Below are positions 8,852-17,497 of a DNA stretch of 64,000 nucleotides, one piece after another; the stretch's first letter is position 1, and each line of letters opens with the position of its first letter. The notes under the pieces are model-generated. The model had not been told where the DNA came from and ran no database searches. It saw only the letters and a program-made list of their open reading frames with translations. Source of the stretch: Clostridiaceae bacterium M8S5 (GTDB taxonomy: Bacteria; Bacillota; Clostridia; Tissierellales; MCWD3); contig CP118523.1 of the NCBI GenBank assembly GCA_029227815.1, positions 2,418,001 through 2,482,000 on the forward strand, given 5' to 3'. The position numbers and the translations under genes were made by a program.

Positions 8852-10027
8852 TTATTCCCCCTCTACGTTTTCATACAATGGAGACATAGCTCTTAGTCTT
8901 GCTACTATATCCTTAAGTTTACATACAACATAGTCTATCTCTTCTTCTGTATTAAAATCCCCAAGACTGAATCTCAAAGATCCATGCGCTATTTCGTGAG
9001 GCAAGCCTATAGCTAGTAAAACATGTGATGGATCAAGCGATCCAGATGTACAAGCAGATCCACTTGATGCTGCTATACCTTCCATATCTAAACTTAGCAA
9101 TAGTGCTTCTCCTTCTACATACTCTATTGAAACATTTACATTGCCTGGTAATCTTTTCTCAGGATGTCCATTCAATTTAACATATTTTATATTATCCATA
9201 ATATCGTTTATAAACTTATTACGTAATTTTGAAAGCTTATCATTATGTTCTTTAAGGTTATCATAAGCTAGTTCTAAAGCATAAGCAAGACCAACTATTG
9301 AAGCAACATTTTCTGTTCCCGCTCTCTTCTTTCTCTCTTGTGCTCCTCCATGTACAAGATTGTCAATTCTAACTCCATTTCTAATATACAGCACCCCTAC
9401 TCCTTTAGGTCCGTAAAGTTTATGTGCAGAAGCTGACATCAAGTCTATGTTTAATTCATTTACATCTATATCAATATTCCCTACTGCTTGAACTGCATCT
9501 GTATGGAAGTATATTTTATGTTCTTTTGCTATTTGCCCTATTTCTTTTATTGGTTGTATAGTTCCTATTTCATTATTTGCATACATTATAGTAATCAATA
9601 TTGTTTTGTCTGTTATGCTGTTTTTTAACTCTTCTATATCAATCAATCCATACTCATCTACATCTAAATAAGTAACCTGGAAGCCTTGTTTCTCTAGATA
9701 TTCACATGTATGAAGTATTCCATGATGCTCTATCTTTGTAGTTATTATGTGATTCCCTTTTTTCTTATTGGCATAAGCAACACCTTTTAGTGCCCAATTG
9801 TCTGCCTCTGAACCTCCACCAGTAAAATATATCTCATTAGATTTAGCTCCAAAAATATTAGCAACAGTATCTCTTGCTCTGTCTATAGCTTTTTTCGATT
9901 CTCTTCCTAATGAGTAAATACTTGATGGATTGCCATAAAATCTAGTTAAATATGGAATCATAGCATCTAAAACTTCTTTTTTTAATGGAGTTGTAGCTGA
10001 ATTATCCATATATACGTTTTTGCTCAT
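8852..10027 (-). CDS. iscS: cysteine desulfurase (IscS/NifS)
   Basis: 391 aa PLP enzyme that takes sulfur from cysteine for Fe-S clusters and tRNA thiolation. Motifs: NSATTPL near the N-terminus, TGGGSEADN, EHHGILH, the PLP lysine in SASAHKLYGPKG (about residue 205), GAQERKKRAGTEN, and the loop Cys in SGSACTSGS (about residue 327). The short SSGSACTSG loop and overall length fit the NifS/IscS class I. It lies 18 nt after iscR and 3 nt before iscU in one operon. The gene is often called nifS in clostridia although no nitrogenase is implied. Confidence 0.96.
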   Translation of the reverse strand: MSKNVYMDNSATTPLKKEVLDAMIPYLTRFYGNPSSIYSLGRESKKAIDRARDTVANIFGAKSNEIYFTGGGSEADNWALKGVAYANKKKGNHIITTKIEHHGILHTCEYLEKQGFQVTYLDVDEYGLIDIEELKNSITDKTILITIMYANNEIGTIQPIKEIGQIAKEHKIYFHTDAVQAVGNIDIDVNELNIDLMSASAHKLYGPKGVGVLYIRNGVRIDNLVHGGAQERKKRAGTENVASIVGLAYALELAYDNLKEHNDKLSKLRNKFINDIMDNIKYVKLNGHPEKRLPGNVNVSIEYVEGEALLLSLDMEGIAASSGSACTSGSLDPSHVLLAIGLPHEIAHGSLRFSLGDFNTEEEIDYVVCKLKDIVARLRAMSPLYENVEGE

Positions 10028-10045
10028 ATACTAGCCCTCCTAAAT

Positions 10046-10465
10046 TTACTGAATATCTTCATATTCATTAACCATGTCTTCTAAAGTTATGTTATCAATA
10101 GTATCATTGATACTATCTCTTATTTTAATCCAAACATTTTTTGTCACACAAAAGCTTTCTCTTTCGCAAGCATTATCCTCATCTGCTATACAATCAGATA
10201 TTTTTATTTCACCTTCTAAAGCTCTTATAACTACTCCTACAGTTATTTCCTTAGGAGGCTTTGTAAGCAGGTATCCACCTTGTGCTCCTCTTATGCTCTT
10301 TACTAAACCTCTTTTTTTAAGAGTTGATATTAACTGCTCTAGGTAGTTCTCTGATAAATCTTGCTTATCTGCAATATCTTTTATGGATAATGGTCCTTTT
10401 CCATAATATAACGCTAGTTCAAACATTGCTTTAAGTCCATATCTGCCTTTAGTCGAAAGTTTCAT
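10046..10465 (-). CDS. iscR: Rrf2 family Fe-S regulator (IscR-like)
   Basis: 139 aa. The winged-helix N-terminus MKLSTKGRYGLKAMFELA is the Rrf2 signature. Three cysteines at 92, 100 and 106 (DCIADEDNAC...ESFC) match the cluster-ligating region of IscR (spacing 7 and 5 residues, against 5 and 5 in E. coli), so this is probably an Fe-S-sensing repressor and not a CymR-type protein without cysteines. It leads the iscR-iscS-iscU-mnmA group, which fits autoregulation by cluster status. It has a sigma-A promoter 46-74 nt upstream. Confidence 0.88.
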   Translation of the reverse strand: MKLSTKGRYGLKAMFELALYYGKGPLSIKDIADKQDLSENYLEQLISTLKKRGLVKSIRGAQGGYLLTKPPKEITVGVVIRALEGEIKISDCIADEDNACERESFCVTKNVWIKIRDSINDTIDNITLEDMVNEYEDIQ

Positions 10466-10510
10466 TTAATCACCTCTTCAATTCCTACGAATTTACTTGG
10501 ATTTAATTCA

Positions 10511-10539
10511 AGTATAGTATATCCTAGTAATTTTGTCAA
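10511..10539 (-). promoter_or_regulatory. sigma-A promoter of the iscR operon
   Basis: TTGACA (10534-10539), 17-bp spacer, TATACT (10511-10516) on the minus strand. The AT-rich spacer and the following TTGAATT region could hold an IscR box; I did not find a convincing match. Confidence 0.75.
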
Positions 10540-10770
10540 CATTAAATATTTCATTTTATTTGTTACATTATTTTAAATAAATTTCCCTGTACTTCTTTAC
10601 AATCCCTGTATCTCTTTATTATGGTCTTTCCTCTATGTATTACCTCTTTTATTAGCTATATTCAATAATATATAATTTACCTAATAGGGTTGTCTATAAA
10701 TTACATATTTATTTATTAAATGTATTTATTACAATCTTAAACTAAATTAAGAAAGGATTGATTTCATATC
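10540..10770. other. intergenic region between iscR promoter and CAP gene
   Basis: AT-rich, divergent promoters expected. Apart from the iscR promoter edge and an AAAGGA ribosome binding site placed rather far (13 nt) from the CAP ATG, I see no gene, repeat or RNA structure. Confidence 0.5.
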
Positions 10771-11553
10771 ATGAAAAAATATGTTACTAGATTCACTGCT
10801 TTGGCTACGGTTTTATTATGTTTTAATACTACTGTGTTAGGTGGTGTTGTAATTGATAACAATGATTATTATAACAATGTAGGTTATAGGTTGAACAAAA
10901 TAACCACCAAGGTTAATTATAAACCAACTACTACCTCCACTACAACAAAAAAATATTTTATCCCAACAAATAATGCTACACCTTCCTATGGTGGCAGAAG
11001 CTATTACGATGTAACTGTAAATAAACGATCTAATACTATTACTGTAACTAGAGGTTCTAATAACTCTGAAAGACGAAGCAATTCTTATAAGTTACCTAAA
11101 ACTAATAATAACAATACTGGTACTTCTAAGCCAGTGAACACTAATACTTCTAAACCTAGTACCCCTACTAATATTCCTACTGGAAGCATTTCTGCTAATG
11201 AAAAGCAACTTTTTAATATGGTAAACAACGAAAGAATAAAAAACGGCTTAAAACCTTTAACTCTTAATACTAAACTTTTTAGCGTAGCTAAAATGAAATC
11301 TCAGGATATGCAGGACAACAATTACTTTTCACATACATCTCCAACGTTTGGTAAAACATACAGCCTTATCAAAAAGCTAGGTATACCATATAGTTATGCT
11401 GGTGAAAATATAGCCAAAACTTACAGTGTTTCTAGAGCTCACTCTGGTTTTATGGGTTCCGATGGACATAGAAAAAATATACTTAATCCTAACTTTACTC
11501 AAATAGGAATAGGTATTGTAGGTAACTATTACACACAGGTTTTTATAAAATAG
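10771..11553 (+). CDS. secreted CAP (SCP/PR1, YkwD-type) domain protein
   Basis: 260 aa. A signal peptide occupies residues 1-24 (MKKYVTRFTALATVLLCFN...). Residues about 25-140 form a low-complexity Thr/Asn/Ser-rich linker, and residues 142-260 a CAP domain with NMVNNERIKNGLKPL, FSHTSPTFG, AGENIA and the final HRKNILNPNFTQIGIGI. YkwD-type proteins are common in spore formers and some are spore or germination associated; no enzymatic activity is assured. It is the first plus-strand gene of the spore-surface region and ends in a shared terminator. There is no cell-wall anchor, so it should be released or held by the spore or wall non-covalently. Confidence 0.87.
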   Translation: MKKYVTRFTALATVLLCFNTTVLGGVVIDNNDYYNNVGYRLNKITTKVNYKPTTTSTTTKKYFIPTNNATPSYGGRSYYDVTVNKRSNTITVTRGSNNSERRSNSYKLPKTNNNNTGTSKPVNTNTSKPSTPTNIPTGSISANEKQLFNMVNNERIKNGLKPLTLNTKLFSVAKMKSQDMQDNNYFSHTSPTFGKTYSLIKKLGIPYSYAGENIAKTYSVSRAHSGFMGSDGHRKNILNPNFTQIGIGIVGNYYTQVFIK

Positions 11554-11576
11554 TTTGTCCAACAATAACATAGTTG

Positions 11577-11619
11577 AAAAGGGACTGCTAATGAAGGATT
11601 TCTTAAAGCAGTCCCTTTT
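11577..11619. terminator. bidirectional terminator between CAP gene and coat-like gene
   Basis: A perfect 13-bp stem (AAAAGGGACTGCT / AGCAGTCCCTTTT) around a 17-nt loop, with A-rich and T-rich flanks, between two converging genes. Confidence 0.9.
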
Positions 11620-11626
11620 AAGTAAT

Positions 11627-12265
11627 CTATAGTCCATTTGGATATAAATCTTCAAATTGCGGTGGGAAGAAATCTGGAAATGGTTCATACTCAAATGTTT
11701 CACAAATGTCTTCTGGATTAAACTCTTCACATGCAGGTGGCTCTGGACAGAAACCAAAAGCTGGTATTAGTAATTGAACTCTTCCAACAACTTTTACTAT
11801 TATAAATACACCAACAGCAAATGTTGCTATATTTCCTGTTATAGTAATTTCTCCCAATAATCTTGAACTAGTTTCTACTACTATTCTAAAATTGAACTCA
11901 TCTCTTGAGTCAGGTATGAATAGTACAATGTCTTTAAATATATCTGGCAAGAATCCGTCTATTACATTGCCACATTTTGTTGTGATTTGGAATGGTATTC
12001 TAATAGTAAATCTTACTCTTTTAAAATTAGGTCTATTAGGTATATCCGTAACGATTAAACTTCCCTCAACTATAAATCCTTCTTTAAATGTAATTGATAC
12101 TGGTGGATCACACTCATCTATTTCTACACTAATCTCTGGGAAGCACTCTCTTTGTTGACAATGGGAATATACTTTATCAGTTATTATACAAACTGTCTCT
12201 GTAATGTAACTTAAATCATTTTCAACAATAAGTTCGCCAGGACTTGGATCGTACCCGTTTGCCAT
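11627..12265 (-). CDS. predicted spore-surface (coat/exosporium-type) protein
   Basis: 212 aa from the ATG (MANGYDPSP) eight bases after AGGAG; a GTG three codons upstream overlaps the ribosome binding site. There is no signal peptide. Residues 30-45 carry KVYSHCQQRECF, then a beta-rich body with FKEGFIVEGSLIVTDIP and RVRFTIRIPFQI, then DIVLFIPDSRDEFNF, and a hydrophobic VGVFIIVKVVGRVQLLIPAFGF before an acidic, Pro/Phe-rich tail (EYEPFPDFFPPQF). I remember similar clostridial proteins with the CQQR motif as spore-surface proteins, but I cannot confirm the family name. The neighbourhood (cotE, cotS, coat glycosyltransferases) supports this. Confidence 0.6.
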   Translation of the reverse strand: MANGYDPSPGELIVENDLSYITETVCIITDKVYSHCQQRECFPEISVEIDECDPPVSITFKEGFIVEGSLIVTDIPNRPNFKRVRFTIRIPFQITTKCGNVIDGFLPDIFKDIVLFIPDSRDEFNFRIVVETSSRLLGEITITGNIATFAVGVFIIVKVVGRVQLLIPAFGFCPEPPACEEFNPEDICETFEYEPFPDFFPPQFEDLYPNGL

Positions 12266-12417
12266 CAAATTCACTCCTTTACTAAATATAATAAAATCAT
12301 CTTTAGTTACATATTATGTATTATAAATACTTTGGTGAATAAATTTTTTATTTTTTTTAAAGTATTTGAAATTAGCTAAAAGAATTGCGATAGCAAATTT
12401 AATGTTGGGGTGATAAA

Positions 12418-13950
12418 ATGTTTAATTTCCTAAAAGATAATTATTACTTAATTGAAACATCAAAATCTTTACAATATTTCTTTTATAAAACTAAAGACAA
12501 CAGCATCTATTACGATCTCTATGATAATAATAGATTATCTAAAAAAGAAATCGCTATAATAGAAAATGGCGTATTAGAATTCACTGTCAATATAGATGCA
12601 AATGATGAAATACATCTAATATTTATAACTGACAAAGGAAAAATAAATCATTATATCTTAAAAAAATCTAAGTGGATTAAACATACATTATATACTGTAG
12701 ATATAAAGTCGAACCTATATAATAATCTTCAAATCAAATTCATACAAAATAATATTCATATATTCTATAGCACATGTAATTATATCAGCCCTACTATCTG
12801 GACTATAAAGCATATAGTTAACACTAAAAAAGGCTTCGAAAAAAGAAATGTTATTAGTTATACAGCAAACAAAATGTCTTCTTCATTTAAAATTGACTAT
12901 GATAGTTTTGGTACTATATATTTGTTGTACAAAAATTTCAGTAATAAAGAAAGTCATATATACTTAATATCTACAAATGCTACAATTAATAAATGGGGAA
13001 AACAACCTACTAAAATTTCTTATGATAACTCTAGCAACTCACATCCATATCTTTTTGTAGATAATAAAGATAATGTTCATGTTATATGGTGTACTCTAAC
13101 AAATAATAACCTTAAACTAAATTATAAAAAACTAGCTATAAATAGATATAATAAAATAGTTTGGAACAATATCAGCTTGCCTGAGATAAGTTTTAATTCT
13201 ACTCACCCTTTTATTTATCAATATAACAACAAGCTATATATCATATATCGTCAAAATAGTACTCTTAAATTTTTAGTATCATATGATCATGGGTATAAAT
13301 GGGATTATGAAAACTATGATACTTATCTAGAAGGATTATTGTTAAGTAATATTTTTAGTAACAAAATTACAAAAATGAGACATGGCTATATTAAAACAGG
13401 TGATATTATTGATATTGTTTCATTTATAGAAAATACCACCAATGATAAATATACTTGTAATCAAGAAATAGTTCAAGAAAAAACAAATAACGAAATAGCT
13501 AACGAAGAATTAGAAGTAGACAATGATAGCGGTGATACTGATAATATTTATCACGATATAAATCTAAACCTATCAAAAGACAATCTTATAGACAAAAGCT
13601 TCAATAATATTATTGATATATTAAATAATATTTTAAAAGAATATAATGTAAAAAAATCTCATACCGATACCCTCACTCATGCATTATTAAATATTCGTAA
13701 TACTGTATTTAGTGAAATATCTACTAAAAATAAAATACGCCCAAAAAACTTCTCCTCAGAAACTATCATGAAACAAAATGAAAACTTACTTAAGGAAATA
13801 AATACATCTATTCAGATACTAAAAGATAAACAGTTCAACATCTATGAAGATATAGACATTATGTCATCTTATCTTGTAGAAATAAAATCTCTCATATCTA
13901 AAGAAAACAAAAGTAAAATATTTGATAAAATTTTCAAATTACTGAACTAG
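12418..13950 (+). CDS. putative beta-propeller protein with C-terminal coiled coil
   Basis: 510 aa, unrecognised. Residues about 15-330 show five or six spaced repeats of a beta-propeller type: IDANDEIHLIFITDKGKINHY, DYDSFGTIYLLYKN, HPYLFVDNKDNVHVIWCT, HPFIYQYNNKLYIIYR, each with the D-x-x-x-x-hydrophobic-H-hydrophobic pattern seen in sialidase/BNR-like blades. Residues about 355-390 are acidic; residues 390-510 are predicted helical/coiled coil with Lys/Glu-rich heptads. There is no signal peptide, so it acts in the mother cell or cytoplasm. It opens the plus-strand part of the spore-surface cluster after GGGGTGATAAA. A structural coat protein is plausible; no function is shown. Confidence 0.6.
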   Translation: MFNFLKDNYYLIETSKSLQYFFYKTKDNSIYYDLYDNNRLSKKEIAIIENGVLEFTVNIDANDEIHLIFITDKGKINHYILKKSKWIKHTLYTVDIKSNLYNNLQIKFIQNNIHIFYSTCNYISPTIWTIKHIVNTKKGFEKRNVISYTANKMSSSFKIDYDSFGTIYLLYKNFSNKESHIYLISTNATINKWGKQPTKISYDNSSNSHPYLFVDNKDNVHVIWCTLTNNNLKLNYKKLAINRYNKIVWNNISLPEISFNSTHPFIYQYNNKLYIIYRQNSTLKFLVSYDHGYKWDYENYDTYLEGLLLSNIFSNKITKMRHGYIKTGDIIDIVSFIENTTNDKYTCNQEIVQEKTNNEIANEELEVDNDSGDTDNIYHDINLNLSKDNLIDKSFNNIIDILNNILKEYNVKKSHTDTLTHALLNIRNTVFSEISTKNKIRPKNFSSETIMKQNENLLKEINTSIQILKDKQFNIYEDIDIMSSYLVEIKSLISKENKSKIFDKIFKLLN

Positions 13951-14233
13951 TTATATTATCGTATGTTCTTTTACCATTCATTATATAAAAGCGATACACT
14001 TCATCTAACTCTACATTCATTAATTTTGCTTCGTTTTTTAATATATTATAGTGGTTTAAATTACTAAACTTGATAGCATAATTACATCCAGCTCTTATAT
14101 GACAAGGAGTAGAAATTAGCTGAAAGAAAGGAGTTCTCTTCTTTTCCATAGTGTAGTATAGCTGTATCGCTTGATTTCTAGACTTAAAAATTACAAAATA
14201 ATAGTCTCTATAATTTATATTTTTATATTGCAA
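13934..14233 (-). CDS. DUF3343 (putative Se/S carrier-like) small protein
   Basis: 99 aa from a TTG six bases after GGAGGGG; the in-frame ATG ten codons upstream would leave that ribosome binding site inside the gene. The core YFVIFKSRNQAIQLYYTMEK, QLISTPCHIRAGCNYAIKF is the DUF3343 pattern, with two cysteines (PCHIRAGC) typical of the domain. DUF3343 proteins are proposed to carry selenium or sulfur, unproven here. It overlaps the 3' end of the propeller gene by 17 nt in antisense, and is the only minus-strand gene between 12.4 and 16.3 kb. Confidence 0.75.
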   Translation of the reverse strand: MQYKNINYRDYYFVIFKSRNQAIQLYYTMEKKRTPFFQLISTPCHIRAGCNYAIKFSNLNHYNILKNEAKLMNVELDEVYRFYIMNGKRTYDNITSSVI

Positions 14234-14380
14234 AAATATCCCCTCCAATATAGTTAGATACATTATTATATTTTTACTCAGATGATTTAGTTACTAATAT
14301 GAACAATTTTATAGGTTGTTTATTCACCATTATCTTAAAATTAAATACTATATAAATAAAATAAATTAGAGGTGATACAT

Positions 14381-15166
14381 ATGAAATCTTCTACCAGAAT
14401 ATATAATCTACCTATAAATAAATCAATAAAACTCAATAACAAAAGATTTGCTCATATTAGTGATGGATCATCAAAAGAACAAAAAGTTTCAGTTATTAGT
14501 TGTACTAATAGAAACAATACTCTTTATAATATAAAAAAGAACTTCTTTAGACAAGATTTCAATAATAAAGAATTAATAATAATTCTCAACAACAATGCTA
14601 TTAATAAAGAATTCTGGGAAGATAATTTATCTTGCTATGACAATGTCAGTGTATTTCAACTTGACCAAGCAATTTCCCTAGGAAATTGCTTGAATTTTGC
14701 TGTAAGCAAATCTAAATATCCTATTATAGCTAAATTTGATGACGATGATTATTATGGAGAAAAATATCTTCTTGATTCTATCAAACCTTTTTTGTATACC
14801 GATGCAAAGATAGTGGGCAAGTACACTACATATGTGTATTTTAAAAAGGATAAAGTATTAGCTATAAGGAACCCAAAACGCGAGCATATGTTTAGTTATA
14901 GAGTAGAAGGTTCTACTCTTTTGTTTAAAAAAGATTTATTTGATACTATTAGCTTCTCTAATAGAAATCTAGGTGAAGATATACAGCTGTGTAAAGACTG
15001 TATTAAGGCTGGTTTTAGAATCTATTCACACAATAAACTCCACCACGTCTATATAAGACATGGAAGTTCACACAACCATACGTTTGGCATGAGTGATAGT
15101 CTATATATTAATTTATGCAAAAAAATAGCTATAACCGATAATTTTAAAAAATATCTTAATTTTTAG
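14381..15166 (+). CDS. family 2 glycosyltransferase, probably spore-associated
   Basis: 261 aa, ATG six bases after GAGGTG. Residues about 35-215 form a GT-A fold: VSVISCTNRNNTL, ELIIILNNN, ISLGNCLNFAVSK, the acidic metal/nucleotide-sugar motif AKFDDDDYYGEKY (residues about 119-131), then the acceptor region EGSTLLFKK and LGEDIQLCKDC with the likely catalytic Glu/Asp. It resembles the CgeD-like glycosyltransferases of spore formers. It is a paralogue of the next gene: both share AKFDDDDYY, YPIIAKF, the GSTL(L/F)FKK and EDxxxCKDC motifs. Sugar and acceptor are unknown; decoration of spore-surface protein or polysaccharide is inferred from the neighbours. Confidence 0.8.
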   Translation: MKSSTRIYNLPINKSIKLNNKRFAHISDGSSKEQKVSVISCTNRNNTLYNIKKNFFRQDFNNKELIIILNNNAINKEFWEDNLSCYDNVSVFQLDQAISLGNCLNFAVSKSKYPIIAKFDDDDYYGEKYLLDSIKPFLYTDAKIVGKYTTYVYFKKDKVLAIRNPKREHMFSYRVEGSTLLFKKDLFDTISFSNRNLGEDIQLCKDCIKAGFRIYSHNKLHHVYIRHGSSHNHTFGMSDSLYINLCKKIAITDNFKKYLNF

Positions 15167-15255
15167 CTATACACAAACTAATTTACATGCACATATTATG
15201 AAATATGACAAGTATTAATTATTATATAGTAATATACTTTAAATGAGGTGATATT

Positions 15256-16299
15256 ATAAATAGCAAAGATCAGATAGTCAAGATTAATAATGATCGAACC
15301 TCTGTTATAAAAATTTCTACTAAAAACAAAAATTCTAGTTCACAACAGGTAAAAGCTAACAATTCAGGTTCTTATAAAATAAAAATAAGCAGCAATAAAT
15401 ATAATACCGGAAATATCAAACACAAACCAAAACCTAAAGTAAAACTAACAAAAAGTAAGTTCAAAGTAAAAAGTGGTAAAATAGTTAGTTCAATATCTAA
15501 AAGTGGTCCTGTGAATAAAAACATTTATCAAGTTTTATTAAAGAAAAAAAGATTCGCTTCTAAACCTAATATTGTGAAGAAAAAAATGAAAACAAATAGT
15601 GGTGTGTCAATAATAACTGTTACTAACAAATCAATATTTATGACTAATTTATTTAACAATTATAGTAGACAGCTTCACAAGTTAAAGGAATTAATTATAA
15701 TAGTAAACAACACTCATTTACAGTTAGAAACGTATAGAAAAAAAGCTTCTAATTATAAAAATGTAAAAATATTTAAATTGCCTTCTAATAATACTTTAGG
15801 TAGATGTTTAAATTATGCAATCAGTAAAGCAAAATATCCTATAATAGCTAAATTTGACGACGATGATTATTATTCACCTAAATATCTAACTTATAATTTA
15901 AACAAGATGGTTAAAACTGATGCAGATGTTATAGGAAAAAAAGCTCATTTAGTATATTTTAAAGCTCTCAAAACATTAGCTATAAGACATCCTGGCAATG
16001 AAAATAAATACGTCAATTTCGTAAATGGCTCTACCCTATTTTTCAAAAAGGCTATATGTAAAATCGCTCCTTTTAGAAATGTAAATGCTGCTGAAGACGT
16101 TATATTTTGTAAAGATTGCTTACTGTCTGGTATAAGAATTTTTTCTGCAAGTCGAAATCACCATATCTATATAAGATATCCTAGTAAAGCAAATCACACT
16201 TGGAAAATTGGTGATAAAGAGCTGCTAAATAAATTCTGTATGACTCTTAAAAGAAATGTTGATCTAAACCAAATAAAGAAAGAACAAAGTCAGCTTTAA
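15256..16299 (+). CDS. family 2 glycosyltransferase with basic N-terminal extension and probable AUA start
   Basis: The GT-A domain matches the preceding gene (VSIITVTNKSIF, AKFDDDDYYSPKY, NGSTLFFKK, EDVIFCKDC). The reading frame is open without a stop from 15247, and an excellent GAGGTG (15245-15250) sits five bases before an ATA at 15256. There is no ATG, GTG or TTG in frame until a GTG at 15511 that has no good ribosome binding site. From 15256 the protein is 347 aa, with about 85 extra N-terminal residues rich in Lys, Ser and Asn (KHKPKPKVKLTKSKFKVK). From 15511 it would be 262 aa. I favour the long form, or a gene whose ATG has mutated to ATA. Confidence 0.7.
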   Translation: MNSKDQIVKINNDRTSVIKISTKNKNSSSQQVKANNSGSYKIKISSNKYNTGNIKHKPKPKVKLTKSKFKVKSGKIVSSISKSGPVNKNIYQVLLKKKRFASKPNIVKKKMKTNSGVSIITVTNKSIFMTNLFNNYSRQLHKLKELIIIVNNTHLQLETYRKKASNYKNVKIFKLPSNNTLGRCLNYAISKAKYPIIAKFDDDDYYSPKYLTYNLNKMVKTDADVIGKKAHLVYFKALKTLAIRHPGNENKYVNFVNGSTLFFKKAICKIAPFRNVNAAEDVIFCKDCLLSGIRIFSASRNHHIYIRYPSKANHTWKIGDKELLNKFCMTLKRNVDLNQIKKEQSQL

Positions 16300-16316
16300 T
16301 GTTGACTTTGTTCTTT
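16279..16316. terminator. terminator hairpin between glycosyltransferase and cotE
   Basis: Perfect 13-bp arms (AAAGAACAAAGTC / GACTTTGTTCTTT) around a 12-nt loop; the left arm covers the end of the glycosyltransferase gene. T-rich downstream on the minus strand (TTTCTTTATTT), so it serves cotE best. Confidence 0.8.
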
Positions 16317-16355
16317 GTCATTGCTTTTCCAAATTACTAGACAATTCTTTTATCC

Positions 16356-16940
16356 CTAATCGTCATCGTCTTCAAATATATCTTCTCTTTCAGCTAATAC
16401 TGAATCAAACATTTTATCTTCGTCCTTTTGAATGTACCTACTCTCATTGTTACACGATACAATGTTTAGTCTTGCTTCTCCTATAACCTCTACTCCTATT
16501 TCATACTCAACTTCTACTGATATAGATGGTTTACCATCTTTACTAATAACCATTGTACCTACTATGTTAGGACTCTTGTTAATCCATGCTAAAACATGTT
16601 TGTTGTAATATTTATTATCTTCAATCTTATCTAACTGTATATTTTCACTAAATTTTACTATGTTCTTAGCTACTTTAGTATCTCCGCTAGCTTCATACCA
16701 TACATGCACTTCAAATCTACCATTAACTGTTATATCCATTTTTTTAGGAGATATCTCATCAAAACTACTTTCTATTATTTCAGTATTTTTTATTGTGCAA
16801 CCTAATATCTTACTAGGCTTTTTGTCATCTGTAGTGATATAAACAGCAGTTTGGAACGTTTCGGTAGCTTCTCCACAAACAGCATTGGTTATAATAGTTC
16901 TAATTTTACTCTGATTAGACTTAATACGTTTTTTGTCCAT
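16356..16940 (-). CDS. cotE: outer spore coat morphogenetic protein CotE
   Basis: 194 aa. The whole length follows the CotE pattern: IRTIITNAVCGEATET, PSKILGCTIKNTEI, VNGRFEVHVWYEASGDTKVAK, then KDGKPSISVEVEYEIGVEVIGEARL and a very acidic C-terminus (DIFEDDDD). In Bacillus, CotE self-assembles around the forespore from the mother-cell side and recruits the outer coat. ATG at 16940 is 6 nt after GGAGG; an adjacent ATG at 16943 is closer to the ribosome binding site. It is divergent from the amphi-Trp gene across a 217-nt gap. In bacilli cotE lies next to mutSL; here it lies among coat glycosylation genes. Confidence 0.88.
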   Translation of the reverse strand: MDKKRIKSNQSKIRTIITNAVCGEATETFQTAVYITTDDKKPSKILGCTIKNTEIIESSFDEISPKKMDITVNGRFEVHVWYEASGDTKVAKNIVKFSENIQLDKIEDNKYYNKHVLAWINKSPNIVGTMVISKDGKPSISVEVEYEIGVEVIGEARLNIVSCNNESRYIQKDEDKMFDSVLAEREDIFEDDDD

Positions 16941-17157
16941 CATTTCCCTCCTCTACAATAAAACACTCTATTAAATATTATATTCAGCAAAAGTCCATAC
17001 GTGATAATTAGTTGAGCAGAATAATATAGGTTTAAGTATAATACATACTCTTAGTAATTTTTATTCATTTAGTATTTATTCTATTCCTCCAATAATAATA
17101 AAGTCTCACATTTTTTTGATTTCAGAATAAGATGAATAAAAAAAGGAGGTATTGTAT

Positions 17158-17421
17158 ATGAAATATCAAGAGAATTACTTATGTTCAAAGGAAGAAAGTA
17201 TTACGCAATTAAAGCAAATCTTTACACAAGTATTGAAAGATTCTTTAGAAATTGAAGGTAATAAGATTGAATTACCTAACGATAAAGATCTAGAAGTAAA
17301 AGTAAAATTTGATGAAGATTGCTGTGAATCCAAATTAACAATAAAAATCCAATGGCAAGAAGAATGTTGCTGCGAAGATGAAGATGAAGAAGATGAAGCT
17401 GAAGATAAGGATGAATTATAG
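17158..17421 (+). CDS. amphi-Trp domain small acidic protein
   Basis: 87 aa from the ATG seven bases after AGGAGGT; a TTG two codons upstream is less well spaced. The sequence fits the amphi-Trp domain: alternating helix KEESITQLKQIFTQVLKDSLEIEG, then beta strands ending KLTIKIQWQEE with the conserved Trp. The tail ECCCEDEDEEDEAEDKDEL is highly acidic and has a Cys triplet; a further Cys pair occurs at DEDCCESK. The function of the domain is not known. Position between cotE and cotS suggests spore-coat-time expression. Confidence 0.7.
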   Translation: MKYQENYLCSKEESITQLKQIFTQVLKDSLEIEGNKIELPNDKDLEVKVKFDEDCCESKLTIKIQWQEECCCEDEDEEDEAEDKDEL

Positions 17422-17437
17422 GTAAATTATAAAAAAA

Positions 17438-17460
17438 GGGGCTGTCTATCTGGCAGCCTC
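17438..17460. terminator. GC-rich hairpin between amphi-Trp gene and cotS-like genes
   Basis: GGGGCTG pairs with CAGCCTC (one G-T/mismatch). On the plus strand it is preceded by seven A residues and not followed by T, so on that strand it is at best a weak terminator; on the minus strand it would have the T run but there is no minus gene ending here. Confidence 0.45.
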
Positions 17461-17497
17461 AATAACCGTTAATACATAGATTTAAGCGGAGGTTAAT

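Noticed and set aside
11577-11619. The long perfect stem between the CAP and coat-like genes as a mobile-element end
   Set aside because: It is a conventional bidirectional terminator with A/T-rich flanks and no repeat elsewhere.
15253-15255. ATT as start codon of the second glycosyltransferase
   Set aside because: It lies only two bases from the end of GAGGTG, too close for initiation; ATA at 15256 is better spaced.
17438-17460. Hairpin after the amphi-Trp gene as a terminator of that gene
   Set aside because: The T run lies on the minus strand while the gene is on the plus strand; it may be attenuating at best.
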